Positions 18,501 through 26,262 of a stretch of DNA of 64,000 nucleotides are shown piece after piece (the stretch's first letter is position 1; every line of letters starts with the position of its first letter). The DNA lies in NCBI GenBank assembly GCA_022867625.1, contig JALIFM010000002.1, positions 186,001 through 250,000 on the forward strand, given 5' to 3'. The notes under the pieces were generated by a model, which made no database searches, was not told the origin of the DNA, and worked only from the letters and a program-made list of their open reading frames with translations. This stretch comes from Lachnospiraceae bacterium NSJ-143 (GTDB taxonomy: Bacteria > Bacillota > Clostridia > Lachnospirales > Anaerotignaceae). The translations under genes were made by a program, and so were the position numbers.

Positions 18501-18979
18501 ACAATGATGTATCTAAGCTGGAAAGCCATGTATTCTTCTACGGCCTTAAAAAGGGAGAGGAGACAATGCTTGAGCTTGGAGAAGGCAAAAACCTCATAAT
18601 CAGGTTTAATGAAATGAGCGAGCCTAACGCTGAAGGTGTGAGGACAGTTTCGTTTGAAATAAATGGTGTGACAAGAGATATATCAGTTGTTGATAAGAAA
18701 ATTGAGGAAACAGTTGATAAAAGGCCAAAGGTGGAAAAGGGCAATGTACTGCATGCAGGTTCGCCTATACCTGGAACAATAGGAAAGATTCAGGTAAAGG
18801 CCGGAGACCATGTGGAAAAGAACAGCCTTCTTCTTACAGTAGAGGCTATGAAGATGGAAACATCTATACTTTCTACATTTGCCGGAAAGGTAAAGGAAGT
18901 CCTTGTAAGAGAGGGCGATAAGGTTCAGCCGGATGACCTCCTTATAGTTTTTGAGTCAGTTGACGAAGTTGCAGAATAA
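15515..18979 (+). CDS. pyc: Pyruvate carboxylase
   Basis: A 1154-residue single-chain biotin enzyme that converts pyruvate, bicarbonate and ATP to oxaloacetate. Domains in order: biotin carboxylase (about 8-460, with the glycine-rich KASNGGGGRGM loop and MNPRVQVEHTVTE), carboxyltransferase (about 535-800, TDTSMRDAHQSLMATRMRT), allosteric/PYC linker (about 830-1030), and C-terminal biotinyl domain with EAMKMET (Lys1113 biotinylated). An ATG at 15509 overlaps its own GGAGGG, so the ATG at 15515 is chosen. It replenishes oxaloacetate for amino-acid synthesis or a reductive branch to succinate. Monocistronic. Confidence 0.98.
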   Translation: MEDIKIKEFKKVLVANRGEIAIRVFRALNELGIQTIGIYSKEDKYSLFRTKADESYELDRKKGAIEAYLDIPGIIKIAKEKGADAIHPGYGFLSENSEFAQACADNGIAFIGPNRASMDAMGDKISSKKMAIECNVPIIPGVDHALKDEAEAVEVARKIGYPVMLKASNGGGGRGMRIVNSEADMPREYNEARTESRKAFGSEQIFIEKYLRAPKHVEVQILGDKYGNIVHLFDRDCSVQRRHQKVVEYAPAFTIRPEVRQNMFADAVRLAKHVGYKNAGTLEFLVDAEQNYYFIEMNPRVQVEHTVTEMVTGIDIVRSQILIEEGYPLDSEEVNIKSQEDIICNGYAIQCRVTTEDPANNFLPDTGKIAVYRSGSGNGIRLDGGTAYTGAEITPYYDSLLVKIISHDRNFAIAANKAIRALRETRIRGVKTNIPFLINVLKNSTFIEGACTTTFIEDTPSLFEIELSKDRATKIAEFIGNKMVNEVTGEKPDFTVVRAPKLFDTGDFTGSRDEFLKLGAEAFTKRILDEKKLFITDTSMRDAHQSLMATRMRTNDLVKAAPLTNQVMRNAFSVEAWGGATFDVAYRFLNESPWVRLTELRKRMPNTLIQMLLRASNAVGYSNYPDNVVSEFIKEAADRGVDVFRIFDSLNWMENMKMPVEEALKTGKIVEGAVCYTGDILNPDEKKYTVEYYLNKAKELESMGCHIFAIKDMAGLLKPYAAKELFAALKAELKIPVHLHTHDSTGNGVSTVLMAAESGVDIVDAAVEAMSSLTSQPSMNSIVEALKGTERDTQLDIKEISRLSKYYADVRKVYYSFESNLKTPNTEIYRYEIPGGQYSNLLAQVKSMGGSDEDFEEIKKLYKQANELFGNIIKVTPTAKIVGDMAIFMFQNKLTADNIFTEGRELSYPDSVVEYFMGMVGQPDGGFPEELQKIVLKDKKPLTERAGKSLPPADFEDIEKHILKHLPREMVEKKHLISYALYPKVFDDFCKHLEWYNDVSKLESHVFFYGLKKGEETMLELGEGKNLIIRFNEMSEPNAEGVRTVSFEINGVTRDISVVDKKIEETVDKRPKVEKGNVLHAGSPIPGTIGKIQVKAGDHVEKNSLLLTVEAMKMETSILSTFAGKVKEVLVREGDKVQPDDLLIVFESVDEVAE

Positions 18980-18990
18980 GGCAAACGTTC

Positions 18991-19019
18991 AAATGCCGCC
19001 GTTTTACGGCGGCATTTTT
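18991..19019 (+). terminator. Intrinsic terminator after pyc
   Basis: AAATGCCGCCG/CGGCGGCATTT hairpin with a T-run. Confidence 0.9.
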
Positions 19020-19232
19020 CAATATTTGGAGTATAGTAAACGGTATGCCAAGCTAATGGCAGACCGGCGCACTGTGTTTTTATGGGTTTGCTACTCATAT
19101 AAACGGCTGTATGGCAGATGAATGCAAAGAATTTTGAGCTTTTGCTGTGAGTATTTACTTTATCTGCTTTTATGATAAAATGACTTTATATTCTTATATC
19201 AAAGCATATTGTTATAATTTTTGGGGGTACAT

Positions 19233-19823
19233 ATGGCTAAAAAAAATTCAAGAAACACAAAAGGGCGTATAATCTCTGCGGCATGGGAGCTTTTTTATGA
19301 GCAGGGCTACGATGATACAACTGTTGAGGAGATTATAGAAAAATCACAGACTTCCAAAGGCTCGTTTTATCACTACTTTGAGGGAAAGGACGCGCTGTTA
19401 AGCTCACTGTCCATTCTGTTTGATGAAAAATACCAGGAGCTTATGGAAGTGATGGACAAAGATATGAACAGCTTTGAAAAGCTTATGTACCTTAACCGTG
19501 AGCTGTTTAGAATGATAGATAACAGCATATCTCTTGACCTTTTGGCAAGGCTGTATTCCTCACAGCTTGTAACAAAAGGAGAAAAGCACCTGATGGACCA
19601 CAACAGGATATATTTTAAGGTGCTTAGGCAGACAGTTATTGAGGGGCAGCAGCGCGGCCAGATACGTTCTGATATATCTGTTAACGAGATAGTTAAGGTC
19701 TACGCTATGTGTGAGAGGGCGTTTCTGTATGATTGGTGCATATGCAATGGCGAGTATTCCCTTTTGCAGTATTCCGAAAATACATTTCCGTTGCTTTTTG
19801 GAAAATATAAAACAGAGGATTAA
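19233..19823 (+). CDS. TetR/AcrR-family transcriptional regulator
   Basis: A 196-residue regulator. The N-terminal TetR helix-turn-helix is at about 8-60 (RIISAAWELFYEQGYDDTTVEEIIEKSQTSKGSFYHYFEGKDAL), followed by an all-helical ligand domain. The ATG at 19233 has GGGGG five bases upstream; an in-frame TTG at 19221 overlaps that site and is rejected. The ligand is unknown. It lies upstream of and in the same direction as putP, and the intergenic region carries a perfect 10-bp-arm palindrome that could be its operator, so control of putP-smr or itself is inferred. Confidence 0.88.
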   Translation: MAKKNSRNTKGRIISAAWELFYEQGYDDTTVEEIIEKSQTSKGSFYHYFEGKDALLSSLSILFDEKYQELMEVMDKDMNSFEKLMYLNRELFRMIDNSISLDLLARLYSSQLVTKGEKHLMDHNRIYFKVLRQTVIEGQQRGQIRSDISVNEIVKVYAMCERAFLYDWCICNGEYSLLQYSENTFPLLFGKYKTED

Positions 19824-19916
19824 TTTATATATTTATAAAACTATCAGAATGATATCTAATAATAGTACATAAGAATAATTAGATAAAATAACAGAAAACA
19901 ACCAATATGTTTATAA

Positions 19917-19979
19917 ATAGTATAGAATAAAGTCTATACTATATTCTGTATTTTAGTCTAATAAAAAGTATGGTATAAT
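19917..19979 (+). promoter_or_regulatory. Palindromic operator candidate and putP promoter
   Basis: ATAGTATAGA and TCTATACTAT form a perfect inverted repeat (19917-19926, 19933-19942) around a six-base spacer. A TATAAT box follows at 19974-19979. No T-tract follows the palindrome, so an operator for the adjacent TetR protein is more likely than a terminator. Confidence 0.5.
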
Positions 19980-20025
19980 CCTTATTATCTGGAATAAAAA
20001 TCAAATTAACGAAGGGGTAGGAAAA

Positions 20026-21561
20026 ATGGGAACATCACAAATCTGCATTATGATATCTATAGGGATATACCTTATCGGTATGCTTGTTGTTGGGGCTATC
20101 TGTTCTAAAAAGAACAACACGGCCGATGACTTTTACTTGGGAGGAAGGCAGCTTGGCCCTATAGTAACCGCCATGAGTGCCGAAGCGTCTGATATGAGCA
20201 GCTGGCTGCTTATGGGGCTTCCTGGGGTTGCGTACCTTTCGGGCATATGTGACGCTGGCTGGACTGCTATAGGCCTTGCGCTTGGTACATATGTAAACTG
20301 GCTTATTGTCGCTAAAAGGATAAGGCGCTATTCGCATATGTCAAACAACGCTATTACAATACCCGACTTTTTTTCAAACCGATACAGAGACAGCAGCAAT
20401 ATAATAATGGTAATTTCAGCTCTGATTATATTAATATTCTTTGTTCCGTATACTGCTTCAGGCTTTGCGGCCTGCGGAAAGCTGTTTTCAAGCCTGTTTG
20501 GTGTGGATTACCTTACAGCAATGATTATAAGCGCTGTTGTAATTGTAGGGTACACAGCCCTTGGCGGATTTCTTGCCGCGAGCACTACAGACCTTATACA
20601 GAGCATAGTAATGACTATTGCACTTATAATTGTACTTATTTTTGGCGTTCACGTTGCAGGCGGATTCGGCGTGGTTATAGACAACGCCAAAAACCTTCCG
20701 GGATATTTTTCAATGAACGCTATGTATGATTTGTCATCAAAATCAGCGACAGGCTATGGAATTATCACAAAGCTTTCAACTCTGGCATGGGGGCTTGGGT
20801 ATTTTGGAATGCCACATATATTGTTGAGGTTTATGGCTATAAACGACCACAATAAGCTTTCGCTTTCAAGAAGGGTAGCTTCAATATGGGTTGTTATATC
20901 TCTTGCGGTAGCCATATTTATAGGTGTTGTGGGGCTTGCCATGACAAACGCCGGGGCAATTGATGTGCTTGAAGGCTCGGCATCAGAAACAATCATTGTA
21001 AGAATATCAGCTTTGTTGAGCACATATGGTATAGTTCCGGCTCTGCTTGCCGGCGTTATACTGGCTGGAATACTGGCATCAACCATGTCTACAGCGGATT
21101 CGCAGCTTATAGCGGCCTCATCAGCGGTATCTAAGAACATATTTGGAATATTTAATATAAATATGGACGCAAAAAGGACAATGGCTACTGCAAGGACAAC
21201 CCTTTTTGTTATTGCCGTTATAGCGGCTATAATAGCAAGGAATCCGGACAGCTCAGTGTTTGGTATAGTTTCGTTTGCTTGGGCTGGATTTGGCGCGTCG
21301 TTTGGTCCGGTTGTGCTGTTTGCGCTTTTCTGGAGGCGCTCCAACAGGTTTGGAGCCATGGCCGGCATGATATCAGGTGGAGCTATGGTATTTATATGGA
21401 AATACCTTGTTAAGCCTATGGGAGGAATCTGGAATATTTATGAGCTTCTCCCAGCGTTTATAGTTGCGTGTGTAGTGATTGTTGTGGTAAGCTTGCTTAC
21501 AGAGGCTCCGTCAAGTGAAATTACAGATGAATTTGACAGAGTAAAGGCTTTGAAGGACTGA
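20026..21561 (+). CDS. putP: Sodium/proline symporter
   Basis: A 511-residue SSS-family transporter with about thirteen helices. The AEASDMSSWLLMGLPG motif near the N-terminus and the SADSQLIAASSAVSKN-like region (TADSQLIAASSAV) are characteristic of PutP and include Na+-coordinating positions. It imports proline with Na+, for nutrition or osmotic balance. GAAGGGG precedes the ATG. Its TGA overlaps the ATG of the smr gene by one base, so both are translated from one transcript. A TetR gene lies upstream. Confidence 0.93.
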   Translation: MGTSQICIMISIGIYLIGMLVVGAICSKKNNTADDFYLGGRQLGPIVTAMSAEASDMSSWLLMGLPGVAYLSGICDAGWTAIGLALGTYVNWLIVAKRIRRYSHMSNNAITIPDFFSNRYRDSSNIIMVISALIILIFFVPYTASGFAACGKLFSSLFGVDYLTAMIISAVVIVGYTALGGFLAASTTDLIQSIVMTIALIIVLIFGVHVAGGFGVVIDNAKNLPGYFSMNAMYDLSSKSATGYGIITKLSTLAWGLGYFGMPHILLRFMAINDHNKLSLSRRVASIWVVISLAVAIFIGVVGLAMTNAGAIDVLEGSASETIIVRISALLSTYGIVPALLAGVILAGILASTMSTADSQLIAASSAVSKNIFGIFNINMDAKRTMATARTTLFVIAVIAAIIARNPDSSVFGIVSFAWAGFGASFGPVVLFALFWRRSNRFGAMAGMISGGAMVFIWKYLVKPMGGIWNIYELLPAFIVACVVIVVVSLLTEAPSSEITDEFDRVKALKD

Positions 21562-21818
21562 TGAAAATGGCAGGCAGTGGATTTGTAGAAATTGATGTGC
21601 ATGGAATGAACAGATTTCAGGCTAAGACATGTATAGACAGCGCGCTTAAAAGAGCTGGAAAAGATGTTTACAGAATAGACATTATCCATGGTTTCCACAG
21701 CGGAAGTGCCCTGAAAGAAATGGTGCGCAGAGATTACCGTTGTAATCCTAAAGTAAAGAGGGTTGAGCTTGGGCTAAATGACGGCATGACATCACTTGTT
21801 TTAAGGGATTTGTACTGA
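21561..21818 (+). CDS. Small Smr-domain protein
   Basis: An 85-residue stand-alone Smr domain. The EIDVHGMNRFQA motif and the HGFHSGSALKEMV stretch match the nucleic-acid-binding or nicking Smr domain found at the C-terminus of MutS2. The family cuts or binds branched DNA or stalled-ribosome mRNA, depending on the member; which applies here is unknown. Translation is coupled to putP by a one-base overlap, and a terminator follows. Confidence 0.85.
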   Translation: MKMAGSGFVEIDVHGMNRFQAKTCIDSALKRAGKDVYRIDIIHGFHSGSALKEMVRRDYRCNPKVKRVELGLNDGMTSLVLRDLY

Positions 21819-21828
21819 AATAATTAAT

Positions 21829-21867
21829 AAAACCGGTTTAAGCATTTTTATGTTTAAGCCGGTTTTT
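21829..21867 (+). terminator. Intrinsic terminator after smr gene
   Basis: AAAACCGGTTTAAGCAT and ATGTTTAAGCCGGTTTTT form a long AT/GC hairpin ending in Ts. Confidence 0.85.
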
Positions 21868-21994
21868 ATGTTTTTATAGTAAAATACCGCCTGATGTGGT
21901 AAAATGTCAGCTAATAAAGTGAAAAGGCCAACGTTTATGCAGAAATTAAGACATAATATAATAATAAACAGCAGTTTTTAATTGGAGGTAACAA

Positions 21995-23134
21995 ATGAAA
22001 GCGGTTATTGCTATAGATTCATTTAAGGGCAGTATCTCATCAGTTGAGGCAGGAAATGCTGTTAAGAACGCTTTTGAGTCTGTTTTTGACGGCAAGGCGG
22101 TTGTTTTTCCGGTTTCAGACGGTGGCGAAGGGACTGTTGAAACAGTTGTAAATGGCCTTAATGGTGAAACTGTAAGGCTTAGTGTTACAGGTCCGCTTGG
22201 CACAAAAATTGATTCTTTTTATGGAATAATAAATAATGGGGGTACGGCTGTTATAGAAATGGCGGCGGCCTCAGGCCTTACGTATGTGCCGGATAATATG
22301 AGAAATCCAATGAACACCACTACATTTGGAGTAGGCGAGATTATACTTGATGCCGTAAACAGGGGAGTAAGGGATTTTGTAATAGGACTAGGTGGAAGTG
22401 CCACAAATGACGGCGGCCTTGGTATGCTCTCAGCGCTTGGAGTTAAGTTTAAAGACAGCAAGGCAAAAACCTGCGGTATATTCGGAAGGGATTTGTTTTA
22501 TGTAGACAGTGTTGATATGAGCTGTATGCCGGAAGCTATTAAGGAATGTACATTCAGAGCCGCCTGTGACGTAAAAAATCCATTATGCGGCTTAAATGGC
22601 GCGTCAGCTGTTTTTGGGCCTCAAAAGGGCGCTGACAAAAAAATGGTTGATGAAATGAATAAAGCGCTTTGTAAATACGCGCAGATTTGTGAAAAAACAT
22701 TGGAAATTACATGTATTAATGCAGAAGGCGCCGGTGCGGCGGGTGGCCTTGGATTTGCACTTATGGCATTTTTAGGAGCAAAGCTTATGCCGGGCATTGA
22801 TTTGGTTTTGGACATGCTTTGTATCGAGAAAGAAATTAAAACAGCTGATATAGTAATTACAGGAGAAGGACGGCTTGACTTTCAGACTGTAATGGGAAAG
22901 GCTCCCGGAGGTGTAGCTGCACTGGCTAAAAAGTACAATATTCCGGTTATAGCCTTTTGCGGCTGTATAGGAGAAGGGGCGGAAAAATGCAATACAGCGG
23001 GCATAGACGCATATTTTCCGATAGTGCGCGGAGCAGTTTCTTTGGAAGAAGCTATGGATAAGAATAATGCCATAGAAAATATATACGGTACAGCCGTGCA
23101 GGTATTAAGGCTGGTTAAATGTATTAAAAAGTGA
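21995..23134 (+). CDS. glxK: Glycerate kinase (GlxK/GarK type)
   Basis: A 379-residue enzyme that phosphorylates D-glycerate (usually to 2-phosphoglycerate in this class). The N-terminal AIDSFKGSISSVEAG and the VSDGGEGT motif, plus the Gly-rich GLGGSATNDGGLGML stretch (about 127-141), mark the class I glycerate kinase family. TTGGAGG precedes the ATG. It is 24 bases upstream of the methionine cluster and may be the first gene of that operon; glycerate links to serine and one-carbon supply, but this connection is inference. Confidence 0.92.
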   Translation: MKAVIAIDSFKGSISSVEAGNAVKNAFESVFDGKAVVFPVSDGGEGTVETVVNGLNGETVRLSVTGPLGTKIDSFYGIINNGGTAVIEMAAASGLTYVPDNMRNPMNTTTFGVGEIILDAVNRGVRDFVIGLGGSATNDGGLGMLSALGVKFKDSKAKTCGIFGRDLFYVDSVDMSCMPEAIKECTFRAACDVKNPLCGLNGASAVFGPQKGADKKMVDEMNKALCKYAQICEKTLEITCINAEGAGAAGGLGFALMAFLGAKLMPGIDLVLDMLCIEKEIKTADIVITGEGRLDFQTVMGKAPGGVAALAKKYNIPVIAFCGCIGEGAEKCNTAGIDAYFPIVRGAVSLEEAMDKNNAIENIYGTAVQVLRLVKCIKK

Positions 23135-23158
23135 TTATATCTAAATGGGGTTTTGCTG

Positions 23159-23839
23159 TTGTCTGATTATCTTAAGGAAATAAACAAAAATGAAGTGCTG
23201 AAATATCTTGGCTATAAATGCGGAAAAGTGGAGCCTGAGCTGTTGGACGACATAGAAAAGTGCAGTGATGAGGTTATAAGGTACTCTGTGCCAAAGGTTA
23301 TATACAGAGTATTTGATATTGACGATAAAAGCTTTGCCTTTAAAGGCACAAACTTTATACCGTACGGAAAAGACATAAGGGAAATACTTTCCCAATGCCA
23401 AAAAGCCGTTGCATTTGCCGCTACAATAGGGACAGAGATAGAAAATATTATAAGACGGTATGAGGTCAATAACCTGTACAGGGCGTTAATTATTGACAGC
23501 TGTGCCAGCAGCGCGGTTGAAAACGTATGTGATAATTTCCAGAATGAGCTTGAGGAAAAGATAAATCATATGGGGCTTTTTATTACAGACAGGTTTTCAC
23601 CCGGGTATGGGGATATGCCGTTTGAACAGCAGAAAGACATGTGCAGTGTACTTAACACATCAAAGACTATAGGCGTATGCCTGAGCAGAAGCGGTATTAT
23701 GATACCAAGAAAATCAGTTACAGCTATTATTGGGATATCAAAAGAACCTCATAAAAAGCGCGGCAAAGGTTGTGAGTACTGCTCAATGTTTGAAAACTGC
23801 GAATTTAGAAAGGATGGTATAACCTGTGGGAAAATTTAA
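23159..23839 (+). CDS. Methionine synthase reactivation-domain protein (stand-alone MetH activation domain)
   Basis: A 226-residue protein that resembles the C-terminal activation domain of cobalamin-dependent methionine synthase, which binds S-adenosylmethionine and drives reductive remethylation of oxidised cobalamin. The RFSPGYGDMPFEQQKDM motif, corresponding to the family RxSxGY signature, is at about 142-158. A Cys-rich tail (CEYCSMFENCEF...CGK) is a feature of stand-alone members. The TTG at 23159 has GGGG eight bases upstream; an in-frame TTG at 23153 is too close to it. Its 3' end overlaps metH by 14 bases, which carries the missing partner domains. Confidence 0.85.
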   Translation: MSDYLKEINKNEVLKYLGYKCGKVEPELLDDIEKCSDEVIRYSVPKVIYRVFDIDDKSFAFKGTNFIPYGKDIREILSQCQKAVAFAATIGTEIENIIRRYEVNNLYRALIIDSCASSAVENVCDNFQNELEEKINHMGLFITDRFSPGYGDMPFEQQKDMCSVLNTSKTIGVCLSRSGIMIPRKSVTAIIGISKEPHKKRGKGCEYCSMFENCEFRKDGITCGKI

Positions 23840-26234
23840 AGACCTTTTAGAAAAAGATTTTATATTTTTAGATGGGGCTATGGGAACAATGCTTCAGGCT
23901 GCGGGCCTGAAACTGGGGGAAAGACCGGAAGCCCTTTGCGTTACAGAGCCGGAGACGATAAAAAATATTCACAGGCAGTATATAAACGCCGGAAGCGATA
24001 TTGTATATACAAATACATTTGGGGCTAATTCTCATAAGCTTGAAGGTACAGGCTATACGGTTGATGAAATAATCACCGCAGCTGTAAAGGCGGCTAAATC
24101 AGCCTGTGAAGGCACTGACACACTGACAGCGCTTGATATTGGCCCAATAGGGGAGCTTTTGGAGCCGTCGGGAACACTTAAGTTTGAGGAAGCGTATGAT
24201 ATATTTAAGGAAATGCTTGTATGCGGTGAGAAAGCCGGAGCTGACATAGTTGTATTTGAGACTATGACAGACCTTTATGAGGTAAAGGCCGGAGTGCTTG
24301 CCGCAAAAGAAAATACAAGCCTGCCCATAATGGTGACCATGACATTTGAGGAAAACGGGAGAACATTTACAGGCTGTACAGTTGAGTCAATGGCCTGTGT
24401 GCTTGAGGGCCTTGGAGTTGACGCTGTGGGAATAAACTGTTCACTTGGGCCAAAAGAGATATTCCCTCTGGCCCAGAGGCTTGCTTGCAGCAGCAACCTG
24501 CCTGTAGTGATTAAGGCTAACGCAGGGCTTCCTGACCCTCTTACAAATAAATATGATATAACCCCTGAGATGTTTGGAAACTATATGTCTATGTACTCAA
24601 AAATCGGCATTAATATTGCCGGTGGCTGCTGTGGCACAACTCCTGAGTATATAAGGGAAATGGCCAGAGCTATGAAGATTTCAAAGGGTGAAAGAGAGCG
24701 CGTTGAGAGCATATCCAAACTGTGTACGCCTCAAAAGATGGTAAAGATTACAGGAGTAAGGACAATAGGCGAGAGGATAAACCCTACAGGAAAGAAGCGA
24801 TTTCAGCAGGCTTTAAGGGAAAACGACATGAACTATATAGCCGAGCGAGCCATAGAACAGGCTGACGCAGGAGCGGATATACTTGATGTAAATGTTGGGC
24901 TTCCGGGAATAGATGAAAGTGAAATGATGGTCAGGGTTGTAAAGACTATACAGTCTGTTGTCGATTTGCCGCTTCAGATAGATTCATCTGACCCAAAGGC
25001 TATAGAGGCTGGGCTGAGGGTATTTAACGGCAAAGCCATTGTAAATTCAGTAAACGGAGAGCAGGAGGTTATGGACAAAATACTTCCTGTTGTGAAAAAA
25101 TACGGCGCATCAGTGGTTGGCCTTGCCATGGACAGCCGCGGTATACCAAAGTCGGCAGAGGAACGGGTAGAAATAGCTGAAAAAATACTTAAAAACGCTA
25201 TTGCACATGGCATTAAAAAGGAAGATGTATTTATTGACTGTCTGACACTTACTGTTTCGGCTCAGCAGGAGCAGGCAAAAGAGACGCTTAAGGCTGTGAG
25301 ATATGTAAAGGAAACCATGGGCCTTCATACCGTGCTTGGCGTGTCCAACATATCATTCGGACTTCCGGCCAGAGAATTTATTACGTGCAGTTTTCTTGTG
25401 CAGGCTATGGCAAACGGTCTTGACCTGCCTATAATCAATCCCAACCAGCAGGCTGTAATGGATGCCGTTTATTCCTTTAAAGTTCTTAGTGGTGAAGATA
25501 AAGACAGTGAAAAGTTTATAGGCAGATTTGCAGGAAGGGCCATGCAAAGCCAAAATCAGAACACCAATGTGCCTGTAAATAAGGGAATATCTGGAGCAGA
25601 TGAAAGAAATGGCCTGTTTGATATTGAATACGCCATAGCAAAAGGGCTTAAGGAGGAGGCGGCCAGAATAACGGCTGAGCTGCTTAAGACTAAAGATGAG
25701 ATGGAGATTATCAATTCGCTTTTGATACCGGCCCTTGACAAAGTTGGGGAAAGGTATGAAAGGCAGGAAATATTTCTTCCGCAGCTTATAAATTCCGCTT
25801 CGGCGTCCTGCGAAGCCTTTGAGGTGCTTAAAAAGAGTATACTTAATAAGGGAGCAGGCTCTGTGTCCAAAGGTAAGATAATTCTTGCCACTGTAAAAGG
25901 AGATATACATGACATAGGCAAGAACATAGTAAAGGTTATTCTTGAAAACTATGGATATCAGGTTATAGATTTGGGGCGCGATGTTCCTGCTGAGCTCGTG
26001 GTTGAAACGGCAGTAAAGGAAGATGTCAGGCTGGTGGGCCTGAGCGCACTTATGACTACAACACTTAAAAGCATGAGTGAAACTATTGAAGCGCTGAGAA
26101 AGAGCGGCCATGAGTGCAAAATAATTGTTGGCGGCGCTGTGCTTACGCCGGATTACGCCAAGCAGATAGGCGCGGATTTTTATGCAAAAGACGCCAAGCA
26201 GACGGTTGATTTTGCTAAGGAGATATTTGGATAA
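23826..26234 (+). CDS. metH: Cobalamin-dependent methionine synthase lacking the activation domain
   Basis: An 802-residue enzyme that transfers a methyl group from methyl-tetrahydrofolate to homocysteine through cobalamin. Domains: homocysteine-binding (about 1-290; zinc cysteines in GINCS and GGCCGT), pterin-binding (about 310-560; GERINPTGKKRFQ), cobalamin cap (about 590-680) and cobalamin-binding Rossmann (about 680-802; DIHDIGKN with the ligand histidine). The usual activation domain is absent but is encoded directly upstream in an overlapping gene. The start is GTG at 23826. It is probably co-transcribed with the next gene, which makes methyl-tetrahydrofolate. Confidence 0.95.
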   Translation: MGKFKDLLEKDFIFLDGAMGTMLQAAGLKLGERPEALCVTEPETIKNIHRQYINAGSDIVYTNTFGANSHKLEGTGYTVDEIITAAVKAAKSACEGTDTLTALDIGPIGELLEPSGTLKFEEAYDIFKEMLVCGEKAGADIVVFETMTDLYEVKAGVLAAKENTSLPIMVTMTFEENGRTFTGCTVESMACVLEGLGVDAVGINCSLGPKEIFPLAQRLACSSNLPVVIKANAGLPDPLTNKYDITPEMFGNYMSMYSKIGINIAGGCCGTTPEYIREMARAMKISKGERERVESISKLCTPQKMVKITGVRTIGERINPTGKKRFQQALRENDMNYIAERAIEQADAGADILDVNVGLPGIDESEMMVRVVKTIQSVVDLPLQIDSSDPKAIEAGLRVFNGKAIVNSVNGEQEVMDKILPVVKKYGASVVGLAMDSRGIPKSAEERVEIAEKILKNAIAHGIKKEDVFIDCLTLTVSAQQEQAKETLKAVRYVKETMGLHTVLGVSNISFGLPAREFITCSFLVQAMANGLDLPIINPNQQAVMDAVYSFKVLSGEDKDSEKFIGRFAGRAMQSQNQNTNVPVNKGISGADERNGLFDIEYAIAKGLKEEAARITAELLKTKDEMEIINSLLIPALDKVGERYERQEIFLPQLINSASASCEAFEVLKKSILNKGAGSVSKGKIILATVKGDIHDIGKNIVKVILENYGYQVIDLGRDVPAELVVETAVKEDVRLVGLSALMTTTLKSMSETIEALRKSGHECKIIVGGAVLTPDYAKQIGADFYAKDAKQTVDFAKEIFG

Positions 26235-26262
26235 TTTTTACGGAGGATAAAGGAATTTGAGT

